A stretch of DNA of 64,000 bases from Muribaculaceae bacterium (GCA_017405965.1 JAFQZK010000035.1:118303-182302), one strand, 5' to 3'; counted from the stretch's first letter, positions 33,708 to 43,540 are shown. Notes: generated from the letters alone by a model not told the origin. Made by a program: numbers and translations.

Positions 33708-34490
33708 TTAGAGATTGTCCTCTTCGGTCCAAATCCTGTAGGAGTCAAATGCTTGCAACAGCAGCATCTCGATGCCGTTCTTGGTTTGTGCACCGTATTT
33801 AGCGGAGTTCTTCATGAACAGCGTCTCCTCGGGGTTGTAGATCAAGTCATAGCACAGATGATCCTTGCTCAAGAAACGGTAGGGGAAATCGGGGCATTGG
33901 TTGTCGTCAGGGTATTTGCCCAGCGGTGTGGCATTGACGACAAGCTGGTAGTTGTTGACCATGGCACGCGTGATTTCCTCATAGACCACCGTGTGTTCGG
34001 TCTTGCGGCGTGATACCAGCTGCACCTCGACACCTCGACGCTGCAATGCCGTTCTCACGGCCTTGGCGGCACCACCCGTTCCTAGTACCATCGCATGGGT
34101 GCGCTCGGGGGTCAGAATGCTGTCCAGCGTATTGTCAAAACCCACGACGTCGCTGTTGTATCCGCGCAGCTCGAGCAGGCTGCCGGTCTTCTTGTCGCGT
34201 ATCAGACGGATGACGTTGACAGCGCCCACCTCTTGAGCGTCGCCGTCGAGCGAGTCAAGATAGGGAATGACCGCTTCTTTATAAGGTGCTGTCACATTCA
34301 GGCCGTTCAGGTTGGGATACTCGGCGATGATTTCCATCAGCAGGCCCAGGTCTTCGATTTCAAAGTTGATATATTGGGCATCGATGTCCTCGGCGCTGAA
34401 CTTCTGGTTGAAGTAGTCCTGCGAGAACGAGTGGACCAGCGGATAGCCGATCAGGCCATACAAGTATTTACAATCGAGTGGAGATTTCAT
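33708..34490 (-). CDS. aroE: Shikimate dehydrogenase
   Basis: NADP-dependent enzyme of 260 residues that reduces 3-dehydroshikimate to shikimate in aromatic amino-acid synthesis. The substrate site shows YPLVHSFSQDYFNQKF (Gln in place of the usual Pro after HSxS) and GLNVTAPYK with the catalytic Lys71; the nucleotide site is GTGGAAKAVRTAL. ATG 34490 is used, because a -7 box (TATTTTTG on the minus strand, 34519-34512) lies between it and the longer start at 34526. comEC follows after 18 bases. The two have no known functional link. Confidence 0.93.
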   Translation of the reverse strand: MKSPLDCKYLYGLIGYPLVHSFSQDYFNQKFSAEDIDAQYINFEIEDLGLLMEIIAEYPNLNGLNVTAPYKEAVIPYLDSLDGDAQEVGAVNVIRLIRDKKTGSLLELRGYNSDVVGFDNTLDSILTPERTHAMVLGTGGAAKAVRTALQRRGVEVQLVSRRKTEHTVVYEEITRAMVNNYQLVVNATPLGKYPDDNQCPDFPYRFLSKDHLCYDLIYNPEETLFMKNSAKYGAQTKNGIEMLLLQAFDSYRIWTEEDNL

Positions 34491-34667
34491 AAGCGTTTTG
34501 TTTATTGGTTGCAAAAATAGTGACAAAACTTGTAATTATTACCGAAAATGTAGTTTTTTTATCGGAAAAGAGTGTTTTTTTGCCGTTTTGTCCCTTCATC
34601 CACCCTCTGTACACATAAAAATCAGTTAAATTCACTAAAAATACGTCCTGTTTATAGAACAAATTTG

Positions 34668-34675
34668 TAATTTTG
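34668..34675 (+). promoter_or_regulatory. -7 element of the mlaD-type gene
   Basis: TAATTTTG, 32 bases before ATG 34708. The -33 box is not clear. Confidence 0.5.
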
Positions 34676-34707
34676 CCGTTTGAACTGATAAAACAACAAT
34701 ATCAAAC

Positions 34708-35610
34708 ATGAAGTTTTTCAATAAGAATGTCAAGATAGCGTTGACTGTGCTCTTGGGACTTGTTTTGCTCTATTGGGGCATTAACTACCTGAAAGGTATC
34801 AACCTGTTGAAACCTGCTAACTATTTCTACACCGAGGTCGAGAATGTGGATGGCTTGCTCGAAGCGGCCCCCATCACTGTTAACGGCTTTCAGGTAGGAC
34901 AGGTGAGAGAAATCAAGTATGATTACGAGAAGAACAAGCTCACGGTCATGCTGGCTATGGCGCCCGACATGAAAGTGCCCGAGGGCAGTACCATCAATAT
35001 GGTATCGGGGCTCATGGGCGGCGCTTCGATGGTGCTCAACTTGGGTTCAGGACCTGCCATGAAGGCGGGTAGCTATATTCCCACGACCGATGTGCCCGGC
35101 ATCATGGACAAGATGACCGATCATGTCCTGCCGCAGGTGACCGGCATGCTGCCCAAGGTGGATTCCATCATCAGCAATGTCAACGGCCTGACCGGCGATC
35201 CTGCGCTGGCTGCCGCCTTAACCAGGGTGGATGCCATCACCCGTCAGTTGCAGCTCAGTGCTTTGCAGCTTACCCAGCTCATGAACAACCTGAACCGCAG
35301 TGTGCCTGGCGTGATGAATAATGTGAACGGCATCACCAATAATCTGACTGGCGCATCCGGCAACCTGACCGACTTCTCGGCCTCGCTCAAGCAGATGCCG
35401 CTTGACTCGACCATCAACTCGTTGAACGCTACGCTGGCCAATCTGCAGGCCCTGAGCGAGCAGCTGAATGACAAAAACTCGAGTCTGGGCAAGATCTTGA
35501 ACGACCGCGAACTCTATGACAACGCCAATCATGCCATCGCCAGTCTTGACTCTTTGCTCATCGACATCAAGGCCAATCCTAAGAGGTATATTAACGTGAA
35601 AGTGTTCTGA
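34708..35610 (+). CDS. MlaD/MCE family lipid-transport protein
   Basis: Membrane-anchored periplasmic protein of 300 residues. It has one N-terminal transmembrane helix (ALTVLLGLVLLYWGI), an MCE domain (about 38-115: YFYTEVENVDGLLEAAPIT, VNGFQVGQVREI, VPEGSTINMVSGLMGG), and a long helical C-terminal half with Asn/Leu-rich heptads. MCE proteins carry phospholipids between inner and outer membrane as hexameric rings fed by an MlaFE-type ABC transporter; the ATPase and permease are not beside this gene here. The C-terminus ends in NPKRYINVKVF, a common ending in Bacteroidota MCE proteins. A strong terminator follows. Confidence 0.9.
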   Translation: MKFFNKNVKIALTVLLGLVLLYWGINYLKGINLLKPANYFYTEVENVDGLLEAAPITVNGFQVGQVREIKYDYEKNKLTVMLAMAPDMKVPEGSTINMVSGLMGGASMVLNLGSGPAMKAGSYIPTTDVPGIMDKMTDHVLPQVTGMLPKVDSIISNVNGLTGDPALAAALTRVDAITRQLQLSALQLTQLMNNLNRSVPGVMNNVNGITNNLTGASGNLTDFSASLKQMPLDSTINSLNATLANLQALSEQLNDKNSSLGKILNDRELYDNANHAIASLDSLLIDIKANPKRYINVKVF

Positions 35611-36032
35611 CAAATGATAACCTGTTCACATCCAGTGATGCACTGTCCCGGACAGGTCGAAACAGACAAAAAAATCAGTCGCAAAACTCTATTTGGACTC
35701 AATCCAAATAGAGTTTTTTTTGAAAATTACTGTTTTCAGTTTTTTGTTTTTTGAAACCGTGTAATAACAGCGATTTGCACATCTGCATAAATAGTTGGAA
35801 ATTTATTACAATAATGTTATAACACTGATTTACAGATACTTGTGACTTGTCAAAGGCCCCAAAAAACAAAAAAATGTGAAATGAGTTGTAACTCTTTGTT
35901 TTTCAACATTGTTATGCTCAAAATGAGATTTGCAAATTTTTTGAGCACTTTTTTTATAGAAAATATTGGCCGAAATTTGTACTGCTAAAAGCACTAGAAA
36001 AAACTAACCGTTACTAAGAAATTTTTGTAAAA
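35611..36032. other. 422-base AT-rich spacer upstream of dnaA
   Basis: It holds the mlaD terminator and then about 300 bases of AT-rich sequence up to dnaA. Such a position suits a replication origin, but I find no clear DnaA boxes: the best candidate, ATTTGCACA near 35772-35782, matches only 6 of 9 bases. I treat it as the dnaA leader/promoter region, origin not shown. Confidence 0.4.
35683..35722 (+). terminator. Terminator after the mlaD-type gene
   Basis: Perfect 15-base stem AAAACTCTATTTGGA / TCCAAATAGAGTTTT, 5-base loop, eight T in a row. Confidence 0.92.
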
Positions 36033-37439
36033 ATGTTTAACGTTGCACAACAGTGGAACCGCTGCCTTGACGCCATCAAGGCTAACCTCCCGGCCGAACA
36101 ATTCAATGTTTGGTTCGCTCCCATTGTTGCCGTTGACTATGACCAGAAAAACAATCGTGTAACGCTCAAGGTGCCCTCGCAGTTCTTTGTAGAACAGATC
36201 GAGGAACGCTATATCAACATCCTTTCTTCGGCCTTGAAGATGGCTTTCGGCGATGACGTCAAGCTCCTCTATAAATATAATGTGGTGGGCGGTGATGATG
36301 CCAGTGCTGTCGAGCAGACCGAGGACAACTCGAGCAACAAGCTCAAGCAGGAGCTCAAAATACGCAAGCCGCGTGTCGCAACCAACCCATTCGTCCAGGA
36401 TGATGCCCTCGACGAGATCGACCCGCAGCTCAATCCGCGCTACACCTTCGAGAACTACTGCAGCAGCATGAGCAATAAGCTCGCTGTGAGCATCGGTCAG
36501 GCTATTGCCGAGCACCCCGAAGTGAAGACCTACAACCCCATGTTTGTCTTCGGTTCGACTGGCGTCGGCAAGACCCACTTGCTGCAGGCCATTGGCATCA
36601 AGCTCAAGGAGAACTATCCCCGCATGAGGGTGCTCTATGTCTCCTCCCGAGTGTTTGAGAGCCAGTACACGACTGCCGTGATTCAGAAAAAAGTCAACGA
36701 CTTCATCAACTTTTACCTGAGTATCGACGTTCTCTTGCTCGATGACATCCAGTTCTTGGCGGGCAAGGAGAAGACGCAGAATACCTTCTTCCACATCTTC
36801 AGCCACCTGCATCTGCACCAGCGGCAGCTTGTGATGTCCTGTGACTGCCGTCCGAGCGAGCTCGACGGTATGGAACCCAGGCTCCTCTCGCGCTTCAAGT
36901 GGGGCATGACGGTTGAGCTGGAGAAACCAGATTTTGAGTTGCGTCGCAAGTTCCTCGCCATGAAGGCGGCTCAGGATGGTCTTAAGATTGCCGACGATGT
37001 GCTCGATTTCATCGCCACCAATGTCTCGGACAGCGTGCGTGAGCTCGAGGGTGTTATGGTCGCTCTGCTGGCCCATGCCACCATGCTGGGACAGGACATC
37101 ACTATCGATCTGGCGCGCAGTGTCATCGGCAATACCGTCAAGGTGACGCCCAAGCAATTGACCTTCGAGTCTATTGCCGAGACCGTGGCCGACTACTACA
37201 ACCTGCCCACCGACGTGCTCTACGGCAAGTCACGCAAGCGCGAAATCAGCGACGCCCGTCAGTTGGTGATGTACCTGGCCAAGAAAGAAGCCCAGATGTC
37301 ATCGACCAGCATCGGTGCCAAGCTCGACCGCACCCATGCCACTGTGCTGCATGCCTGCATCCAGATTGAGCAGCGCATGTCGATCGAGAAGGATTTTTCG
37401 CGCGAGGTTCAGGCTATCACTGCAAGTCTGACGCAATAA
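36033..37439 (+). CDS. dnaA: Chromosomal replication initiator DnaA
   Basis: DnaA, 468 residues, binds the origin and opens it for replication. Domain I (about 1-90) begins with MFNVAQQWNRCLDAIKANL. A short linker follows. The AAA+ domain has Walker A GSTGVGKTHL near 175 and Walker B LLLDDIQFL near 235. The DNA-binding domain IV includes SRKREISDARQLVMYLAK and SSTSIGAKLDRTHATVLHA, the DnaA signature. All parts are intact. The 3' end meets a convergent exonuclease gene with a shared hairpin. gyrA lies 0.8 kb further on; dnaN and recF are not beside it, as is usual in Bacteroidota. Confidence 0.97.
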   Translation: MFNVAQQWNRCLDAIKANLPAEQFNVWFAPIVAVDYDQKNNRVTLKVPSQFFVEQIEERYINILSSALKMAFGDDVKLLYKYNVVGGDDASAVEQTEDNSSNKLKQELKIRKPRVATNPFVQDDALDEIDPQLNPRYTFENYCSSMSNKLAVSIGQAIAEHPEVKTYNPMFVFGSTGVGKTHLLQAIGIKLKENYPRMRVLYVSSRVFESQYTTAVIQKKVNDFINFYLSIDVLLLDDIQFLAGKEKTQNTFFHIFSHLHLHQRQLVMSCDCRPSELDGMEPRLLSRFKWGMTVELEKPDFELRRKFLAMKAAQDGLKIADDVLDFIATNVSDSVRELEGVMVALLAHATMLGQDITIDLARSVIGNTVKVTPKQLTFESIAETVADYYNLPTDVLYGKSRKREISDARQLVMYLAKKEAQMSSTSIGAKLDRTHATVLHACIQIEQRMSIEKDFSREVQAITASLTQ

Positions 37440-37460
37440 ATCTAGTGTAAGGTATAATGT

Positions 37461-37498
37461 GAGGGTGAACCGATCCCAGGCTGGTTCATCCTCTATTT
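37461..37498. terminator. Hairpin between dnaA and the exonuclease gene
   Basis: Stem GAGGGTGAACC / GGTTCATCCTC (one G-T pair), 11-base loop, then a short T-rich stretch. It sits between convergent genes. Confidence 0.75.
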
Positions 37499-37517
37499 TG
37501 TGTCTTTACAAGAATGG

Positions 37518-38024
37518 TTACAGCAGCTGCAGAGCGATGTGGGCGCATGCCTCGGCGTCGGCCAGGGCGTGGTGGTGACGGCGCAGATCGTAGCCGCAGT
37601 AGGCGGCCACGGTGTCGAGCTTGTGGTTGGGCAGCTGCTTGAGCTGGCGTTTGGCCGCCCGGCAGGTGCAATAAAACTCATAGTCGGGGTAGTCCATCTG
37701 GTAACAGCGAAAGACGGCTTTCAGGCAACTCTCGTCGAAACTCTTGTTGTGGGCAACCAACGGCAGGCCCTCGATGAGCGGTTCGATCTGTGCCCACACC
37801 TCAGGAAAAATGGGGGCATTGTCGGTGTCGCTGTGCCCCAGGCCATGGACTTGCTGGCACCAGTAGCTGTAGTAGTTGGGCTCAGGTTGGATGAGCGAGT
37901 AGAACGTGTCGGTGACTTGACCGTTGCGCACGACTACCACGCCTACGGCACACACGCTGGTGCGCTCTGCGTTGGCGGTCTCAAAGTCGATAGCGGCAAA
38001 GTTCTGCATGGGATGGTCATTCAT
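37518..38024 (-). CDS. DEDDh 3'-5' exonuclease (DnaQ/PolC epsilon-like)
   Basis: Single-domain exonuclease of 168 residues. The acid residues of the DEDDh family are visible: D and E in FAAIDFETAN, D in HNKSFDESCL, H and D in HHHALADAEACA. The segment YYSYWCQQVHGLG resembles the family WxxxVHGI part. It could act in proofreading or general DNA/RNA trimming; the partner is not known. A -7 box (TATTTTTG on the minus strand, 38042-38035) would place transcription start very close to ATG 38024, so ATG 38009 (MQNFAAIDFETAN) is an equally good start. Convergent with dnaA. Confidence 0.87.
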   Translation of the reverse strand: MNDHPMQNFAAIDFETANAERTSVCAVGVVVVRNGQVTDTFYSLIQPEPNYYSYWCQQVHGLGHSDTDNAPIFPEVWAQIEPLIEGLPLVAHNKSFDESCLKAVFRCYQMDYPDYEFYCTCRAAKRQLKQLPNHKLDTVAAYCGYDLRRHHHALADAEACAHIALQLL

Positions 38025-38137
38025 TATTTATGGGCAAAAATACTACAATAATGGTACAAATTGGGCTGCTCACAGAAAAAATCTCCCCGTTTTAAACATT
38101 TTATCTTCAATTCAGTCAAAAAGTGGCGCAAAACGGA

Positions 38138-38167
38138 TTGCCGTATAAGAAATAATGAGTATTTTTG
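38138..38167 (+). promoter_or_regulatory. Probable gyrA promoter
   Basis: TTG at 38138-38140, 19 bases, TATTTTTG at 38160-38167. The predicted leader is about 90 bases and is GC-rich, containing the palindrome GCACGCGTGC, so it may fold. Confidence 0.65.
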
Positions 38168-38264
38168 TAGGTTAAACCTAATGTCGTGGCACGCGTGCTA
38201 GCCTGGGACTGATGTGAGTCTGCAGTGCGGTGCCCGAAACAGATTTAAAAAGTAAAAAATACAA

Positions 38265-40826
38265 ATGGACAACGATCGAATTCTAGAGATCAACATTGAG
38301 AACGAAATGAAGACCAGTTACATCGATTATTCGATGTCGGTCATTGTTTCGCGCGCGCTACCCGATGTGCGTGACGGCTTCAAGCCGGTGCACCGCAGGG
38401 TACTCTACGGCATGGACAAGTTGCGCAACTACTCCAATGCCCCCTACAAGAAGTCGGCTCGTATCGTGGGTGATGTGCTTGGTAAGTACCACCCCCACGG
38501 CGATAGTTCGGTTTACCTTGCCATGGTTCGTCTGGCCCAGGATTGGGCAATGCGTTATCCGCTGGTAGATGGACAGGGTAACTTCGGTTCGGTGGACGGT
38601 GACAGCCCCGCTGCTATGCGTTACACCGAGGTGCGTCTCGACAAGATGGGCGAGAGCATGATGGAAGACATGGACAAGGACACCGTTGACTTCGTGCCCA
38701 ACTTCGACAACACACTCGATGAGCCTTCAGTTTTGCCTACCCGCATCCCCAACCTGCTGGTGAACGGTGCCACGGGTATTGCCGTGGGTATGGCGACCAA
38801 CATGGCTCCCCACAACCTGGGCGAGTGCATCGATGGATGCCTGGCCCTGCTCGAGGACCCCGAGATGGAGGTGAGCGACCTGATGAATTACATCAAGGCT
38901 CCCGACTTCCCCACGGGTGGCATCATCTACGGCTATCAGGGCGTGAAAGACGCCTTCGAGACGGGCCGCGGACGCATTGTCGTTCGTGCCAAGGCCGAGA
39001 TCGAGACCGAGCACAACCACGAGCGCATTGTGGTCAATGAGATTCCCTACAACGTCAACAAGAAAGACCTCATTGAGAACATCGCCCGCCTGGTCGAGGA
39101 GAAGAGAATCGAAGGCATTGCCGACATCAACGACGAGAGCGACCGCCACGGTATGCGCATCGTCATCGATGTGAAGAAGGATTTCAACCCCAACGTGCTG
39201 CTCAACAAGCTGTACAAGATGACAGAGCTGCAGTCGTCGTTCAGTGTGAACAACGTGTGTCTGGTTAACGGCAGGCCCATGCTGCTCAACCTCAAGGAAC
39301 TGCTGCATTACTTCCTGGAGCATCGCCACGAGGTGGTGATCCGCCGCACCGAGTTTGACCTCAAGAAGGCCAAAGAGCGTGCCCACATCCTGGAAGGACT
39401 CATCATCGCCAGCGACAACATCGACGAGGTGATCGCCATTATCAAGAGCAGCGATTCGACCGACCATGCCATCCAGCGCTTGTGCGAGCGCTTCAGCCTC
39501 TCGGAGGTTCAGGCTCGTGCTATCGTCGAGATGCGACTGCGTCAGCTCACCGGACTGGAGCAGGAGAAGCTCCACAACGAGTTGGCCGAGGTTCGCAAGA
39601 CCATCGAGCATCTGCAGGCCGTCCTCGACGATCCCGCCGAGTGCCGCAAGGTCATCGAGCAGGAGCTCATCGAGGTCAAGGAAAAATTTGGCGACGAGCG
39701 CCGCACCCAAATCGTTTATTCCAGTGAGGAGATGAATGCTGAGGACTTCTACAGCGACGATCCCATGATCATCACCATTTCCCACTTCGGTTATATCAAG
39801 CGCACCCCGCTCAAGGAGTACCGTGCTCAGGCACGCGGCGGTGTGGGTGCCAAGGGCAGTGACACGCGCGATGAAGACTTCATCGAGTATGTTTACGAAG
39901 CCACCAACCATAATTACATGCTGTTCTTCACTGCCACGGGACGCTGCTTCTGGCTGCGTGTGTTCGAGATTCCCGAGGGCACCAAGAACAGCAAGGGACG
40001 TGCCATCCAGAACCTGTTGAACCTGGATGCCGAGAACCGCATCATGGCCTTCGTCCGTGCGACGGCGCTCACCGATCCCGATTACAACCAGTCACATTAT
40101 ATTGTATTTGCCACCAAGAACGGTATCGTTAAACGCACGAGCCTGAGTGCTTACTCACGTCCGCGTGCCAACGGTGTGCGTGCCCTCAACATCGCCGAGG
40201 ATGATCAGCTCGTAGGCGCTATCCTCACCGAGGGCAACAGCGAGGTGATCCTGGCCAACAGCAAGGGTTACGCCATCCGCTTCCCCGAAACCAAGGTTCG
40301 TGCTATGGGCCGCACCGCTACCGGTGTCAAGGGTATGACCTTGAGCGAGGGCGATGAGGTCATCGGCATGATCTGCATGCGTGCCGGCACCCGTGACGAC
40401 GTGCTCGTCGTTTCGGAGCAGGGCATGGGCAAGCGCAGTGCACTTGAGGACTATCGCGTGACCAACCGTGGCGGTAAGGGTGTTAAAACTATTAACATTA
40501 CCCCCAAGACTGGCAAGCTTATTGCAATTAAGAATGTGAACGACGATAACGACCTTGTCATCATCAACAAGAGCGGCATCGCCATTAGGCTACGAGTTAG
40601 CTCACTGCGCATCGTGGGACGCGCAACACAGGGTGTAAGGCTCATCAACCTTGAGAAGAAAAACGACGAGATAGCAAGCGTTTGCAAGGTGGATACCGAG
40701 CCCGAGGTCACCGACGAGGAGAGCGTTCGCGACGCCTTCCAGGAGAATATCTCCGAAGTCCCCGAGAACTCCGAGAACACTGAGGGTTCCGAGAACCTCG
40801 AGACCCCACAAAACGAGAACGAATAA
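38265..40826 (+). CDS. gyrA: DNA gyrase subunit A
   Basis: GyrA, 853 residues, the breakage-reunion subunit of DNA gyrase. The N-terminal domain starts at [22 protein letters not shown]; the catalytic Tyr is near 120 (AMRYTEVRL). The quinolone-contact region reads [17 protein letters not shown], with Ser kept at the position of E. coli Ser83 and Leu at the position of Asp87. The C-terminal beta-pinwheel shows six blades; its first contains [13 protein letters not shown], the place of the GyrA box. The end is an acidic tail ([12 protein letters not shown] and Glu/Asn-rich repeats). A TPR gene follows 31 bases later without a terminator, so co-transcription is likely. gyrB is not in the window. 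Confidence 0.96.
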   Translation: MDNDRILEINIENEMKTSYIDYSMSVIVSRALPDVRDGFKPVHRRVLYGMDKLRNYSNAPYKKSARIVGDVLGKYHPHGDSSVYLAMVRLAQDWAMRYPLVDGQGNFGSVDGDSPAAMRYTEVRLDKMGESMMEDMDKDTVDFVPNFDNTLDEPSVLPTRIPNLLVNGATGIAVGMATNMAPHNLGECIDGCLALLEDPEMEVSDLMNYIKAPDFPTGGIIYGYQGVKDAFETGRGRIVVRAKAEIETEHNHERIVVNEIPYNVNKKDLIENIARLVEEKRIEGIADINDESDRHGMRIVIDVKKDFNPNVLLNKLYKMTELQSSFSVNNVCLVNGRPMLLNLKELLHYFLEHRHEVVIRRTEFDLKKAKERAHILEGLIIASDNIDEVIAIIKSSDSTDHAIQRLCERFSLSEVQARAIVEMRLRQLTGLEQEKLHNELAEVRKTIEHLQAVLDDPAECRKVIEQELIEVKEKFGDERRTQIVYSSEEMNAEDFYSDDPMIITISHFGYIKRTPLKEYRAQARGGVGAKGSDTRDEDFIEYVYEATNHNYMLFFTATGRCFWLRVFEIPEGTKNSKGRAIQNLLNLDAENRIMAFVRATALTDPDYNQSHYIVFATKNGIVKRTSLSAYSRPRANGVRALNIAEDDQLVGAILTEGNSEVILANSKGYAIRFPETKVRAMGRTATGVKGMTLSEGDEVIGMICMRAGTRDDVLVVSEQGMGKRSALEDYRVTNRGGKGVKTINITPKTGKLIAIKNVNDDNDLVIINKSGIAIRLRVSSLRIVGRATQGVRLINLEKKNDEIASVCKVDTEPEVTDEESVRDAFQENISEVPENSENTEGSENLETPQNENE

Positions 40827-40857
40827 ACATTATAAACAGCTTTAATTGTTAAGAAAA

Positions 40858-42000
40858 ATGAAAAAGATGATTCTTTTCGCCGCAGCTGCCATCATGGCCT
40901 TCGGCGCATCGGCTCAAATGAGCCTTGTGAAGGACCTCTCTAAGAAGGTTGGATCGGGTAAAACTCAAGAACTCATGGAGTTGATTGAGCAGATTCAACC
41001 CGCCCTTACCAACCCCGAGAGCGCTAACGACGTACTCACGTGGTACACTGCTGGTAAAGCAGCCTTTACTGCCTTTGACAACATGTTTGGTGCCCAGAAA
41101 ATGGGGCAGCCTGTTGACGAGAATGTGATGAATCAGTTGCTGAGCGCTGGTTATTCTTACTTCTTCAAGGCTCTGCCTTTGGACACAATCGTTGAGATGG
41201 ACAAGAAAACCGGTATGCCCAAGCTGAACAGCGACGGAACCAAGAAGGTGAAGACTAAATACAGCAAGGATATCGTCGGTATGCTCACCGCTCACATGGG
41301 TGACATTGCCAATGCCGGTAACGTTTATCTGTCGAACAGCGATTGGGCTAATGCTGCCGAGGCCTTCAATACCTTTGCCGACATCGCTTCGTCGGACTTC
41401 GCCGTGAAGAACGGTGTCGCTGCTGCCGACAGCACGTTGAGCCAGGTGCGCTTCTTCCAGGGCTATTCCGAGTATCAGATTCAGAAGTTTGCCGAGGCCT
41501 ATGACAGCTTCTCCAAGGCCCGCAAGTTGGGTTACACCGAGAACAACATCGTTGACTTCCAGACCTCAGCACTGGCCAACATGGTTCAGAGTATGCTTGA
41601 CAAGAATGAGTATGACAAGGCTAACGATTTCATCGACAATGCTTTGAAGGGTGATCCCATGAACGGTACCCTGCATGATATCAAGGGCTTCACCACCGAG
41701 CTGATGAGCGGTATCGACGCTGCCCTGCCTTTCTACATCAAGGCTACCGAGGTTGATCCCACCTATCCCAACGCATTCTTTGATGTTGGCCGTTGCCTCT
41801 ATCTGCAGGCTCAGAAGATTATCGATGATAATCCCACTGCCACCAACAAGGACCTGGTTCCCAAGATCAAACCCATCTACGACAGGGCCATTCCTTTCTT
41901 GAAGAAGGCTATTGATCTCAACCCCAATCCCGATGACACCAAGGCCCAGAAAGTGCTTGATGACATCCTCTACAAGTTTGAGGTCTTGGGCGTGAATTAA
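40858..42000 (+). CDS. Exported TPR-repeat protein (first of two paralogues)
   Basis: Exported protein of 380 residues; the role is not known. The signal peptide is clear (MKKMILFAAAAIMAFGASAQ). The rest is almost all helical with TPR-like repeats, most visible at YQIQKFAEAYDSFSKARKLG, DKANDFIDNALKGDPMNG and AIPFLKKAIDLNPNPDDTK. The start is ATG 40858; the TTG at 40846 would add four residues before the signal peptide. The next gene is a paralogue: both share the segment LDTI...DKK...KTKYSKDIV and the same helix order. It probably belongs to the gyrA message and ends at a hairpin terminator. A scaffold or outer-membrane assembly role is possible but unproven. Confidence 0.82.
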   Translation: MKKMILFAAAAIMAFGASAQMSLVKDLSKKVGSGKTQELMELIEQIQPALTNPESANDVLTWYTAGKAAFTAFDNMFGAQKMGQPVDENVMNQLLSAGYSYFFKALPLDTIVEMDKKTGMPKLNSDGTKKVKTKYSKDIVGMLTAHMGDIANAGNVYLSNSDWANAAEAFNTFADIASSDFAVKNGVAAADSTLSQVRFFQGYSEYQIQKFAEAYDSFSKARKLGYTENNIVDFQTSALANMVQSMLDKNEYDKANDFIDNALKGDPMNGTLHDIKGFTTELMSGIDAALPFYIKATEVDPTYPNAFFDVGRCLYLQAQKIIDDNPTATNKDLVPKIKPIYDRAIPFLKKAIDLNPNPDDTKAQKVLDDILYKFEVLGVN

Positions 42001-42030
42001 TAAGGTAAAGAATTAATTATCAGACAATAG

Positions 42031-42066
42031 AAACGGGTGTTGGAGCGAGTCTTCAACACCCGTTTT
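42031..42066 (+). terminator. Terminator after the first TPR gene
   Basis: Twelve-base stem AAACGGGTGTTG / CAACACCCGTTT, 11-base loop, short T run. It is followed at once by the promoter of the second TPR gene. Confidence 0.82.
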
Positions 42067-42098
42067 GATGATATGGGCATCGCTATTCGTCAGTATTG

Positions 42099-42129
42099 TT
42101 GCACAGGATTGGAAAAAACTGTACTTTTG
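42099..42129 (+). promoter_or_regulatory. Promoter of the second TPR gene
   Basis: TTG at 42099-42101, 20 bases, TACTTTTG at 42122-42129. Predicted leader about 22 bases to GTG 42158. Confidence 0.68.
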
Positions 42130-42157
42130 CAGCCGATTTCAAAGGTAAAAGACGATT

Positions 42158-43399
42158 GTGAAAAAGATAGCTATCATATTGATCACGGTTGTGGCTGTGG
42201 CTTTTCATGTCACGGCCCAGCATCAGCTGTTGGCCCAAGCCAAGAAGGATATCAGTGGCTTGACGATGACAGTCGACAGTTATAACAAGGCTTTCAATAA
42301 GTTCAAACCCGCCTTGACCAACGACGAGACGCGCAACCGTGCCGAGACTTGGGCGCTGGCCAACCGCATCAAGATTGAACTTTACGACAAATACATGGAT
42401 AACCGTCGCGTGGGCAAGAACATTGATGTGAAAGCGATGGGACATTCGCTCATCGATGCCTATGAGTACAGCATCAATGCACTCCACCTCGACACGATTC
42501 ACGTCCTGGACAAGAAAGGTCAGCCTGTGATTGACAAGAAGACCAAGCGACCTAAAGTGAGGACTAAATACAGCAAGGACGTGGTCAATCGCCTTGTCGA
42601 GCATCACGACAATTATCGCATCGCCGGTAGTGAGATGTATAATGTCAAGGACTGGGACGGTGCCTACAAGGCTTGGGACTATTACTGCCAGATGGCTGCG
42701 AGAACCGATGACCCCCGTTGGGTCAAGGCCGACACTGTCGTGGCCGAGGTGCGTTACTACCAAGGCATTGCAGCATGGCAAATGACCGATACCATCGATG
42801 CGGTGCGCCTGTTCAGCATCGCCCGTCATTCGGGCTATAACCACAAGGAGGTCTATGACTACGCGCTGGTGTGTCTGAGTGACCTGGGAAATGAAGAGGA
42901 AGTGGTGAAATTGGCTTGGGAAGCTTTTCTCAAGTTCGGCACCAGTGACCCGCAATACATCCGCATCTTGATCAACAGCTACTTGAGTCGCGAGGATTTC
43001 TCGGGTGCCAATGACCTGCTTGACGATGCGTTGGATGCCAATCCCAACGACGATGAGTTGCTCAACCTCAAGGGACTGGTGATCGAGAGCAAGGAGAGCA
43101 TCTACGAGGCTTTTCCTTATTACCAGCGTTGCATCGAGTTGAATGACAGTAACGCCAGCGGATTGTTCAACGTGGGGCGTTATTTCTACAACAAGGCAAT
43201 GGAGACCCGCCAAAACAGCCGCTTGTATGGCAAGAAACTGGCCGATCTGGTCAACCCCATCTATCGTGAGGCTTTGCCTTATCTGGAAAAATCCTATGCC
43301 ATCAATCCCAACAATCAGGAACTGGTAAACGCCTTGCGCGACATCTACTACAAGTTGGGCGAGGCCGACAAGCTCCAGTCCATCGAATCCGCCCAGTAA
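42158..43399 (+). CDS. Exported TPR-repeat protein (second paralogue)
   Basis: Exported helical protein of 413 residues, starting with GTG at 42158; the signal peptide KKIAIILITVVAVAFHVTAQ follows directly, and no ATG is available before it. TPR-like repeats are visible at YYQGIAAWQMTDTIDAVRLF, DFSGANDLLDDALDANPNDD and ALPYLEKSYAINPNNQELV. It matches the gene before it in length, repeat order and in VRTKYSKDVVNRLVEHHDN versus VKTKYSKDIVGMLTAHMGD, so a tandem duplication is the simplest origin. It has its own promoter, unlike the first copy. Function unknown. Confidence 0.82.
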   Translation: MKKIAIILITVVAVAFHVTAQHQLLAQAKKDISGLTMTVDSYNKAFNKFKPALTNDETRNRAETWALANRIKIELYDKYMDNRRVGKNIDVKAMGHSLIDAYEYSINALHLDTIHVLDKKGQPVIDKKTKRPKVRTKYSKDVVNRLVEHHDNYRIAGSEMYNVKDWDGAYKAWDYYCQMAARTDDPRWVKADTVVAEVRYYQGIAAWQMTDTIDAVRLFSIARHSGYNHKEVYDYALVCLSDLGNEEEVVKLAWEAFLKFGTSDPQYIRILINSYLSREDFSGANDLLDDALDANPNDDELLNLKGLVIESKESIYEAFPYYQRCIELNDSNASGLFNVGRYFYNKAMETRQNSRLYGKKLADLVNPIYREALPYLEKSYAINPNNQELVNALRDIYYKLGEADKLQSIESAQ

Positions 43400-43427
43400 T
43401 CAACAACAATTCATAACTGTAGAACAA

Positions 43428-43467
43428 GCATCCGCATTCCTTCCCTGTGGAAAAGGAGTGCGGATGC
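43428..43467 (+). terminator. Hairpin after the second TPR gene
   Basis: Fifteen-base stem GCATCCGCATTCCTT / AAGGAGTGCGGATGC (one mismatch), 10-base loop. There is no T run, so it may be a processing or stability hairpin. Confidence 0.6.
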
Positions 43468-43508
43468 TCTATATAAACTCTTATAGGAGTGCGGATGGAG
43501 TGCGTATG
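43455..43508. repeat. Three copies of the 12-mer GGAGTGCGGATG
   Basis: Copies at 43455-43466, 43486-43497 and 43497-43508; the last reads GGAGTGCGTATG. The first copy is also the right arm of the hairpin at 43428-43467. Confidence 0.6.
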
Positions 43509-43540
43509 CCTCTTTAACCTTTAACCATTAACCTTTAACC

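Noticed and set aside
36033-40826. Replication origin at dnaA stated as a feature
   Set aside because: No good DnaA boxes seen and gene order around dnaA is not an origin mark in Bacteroidota.
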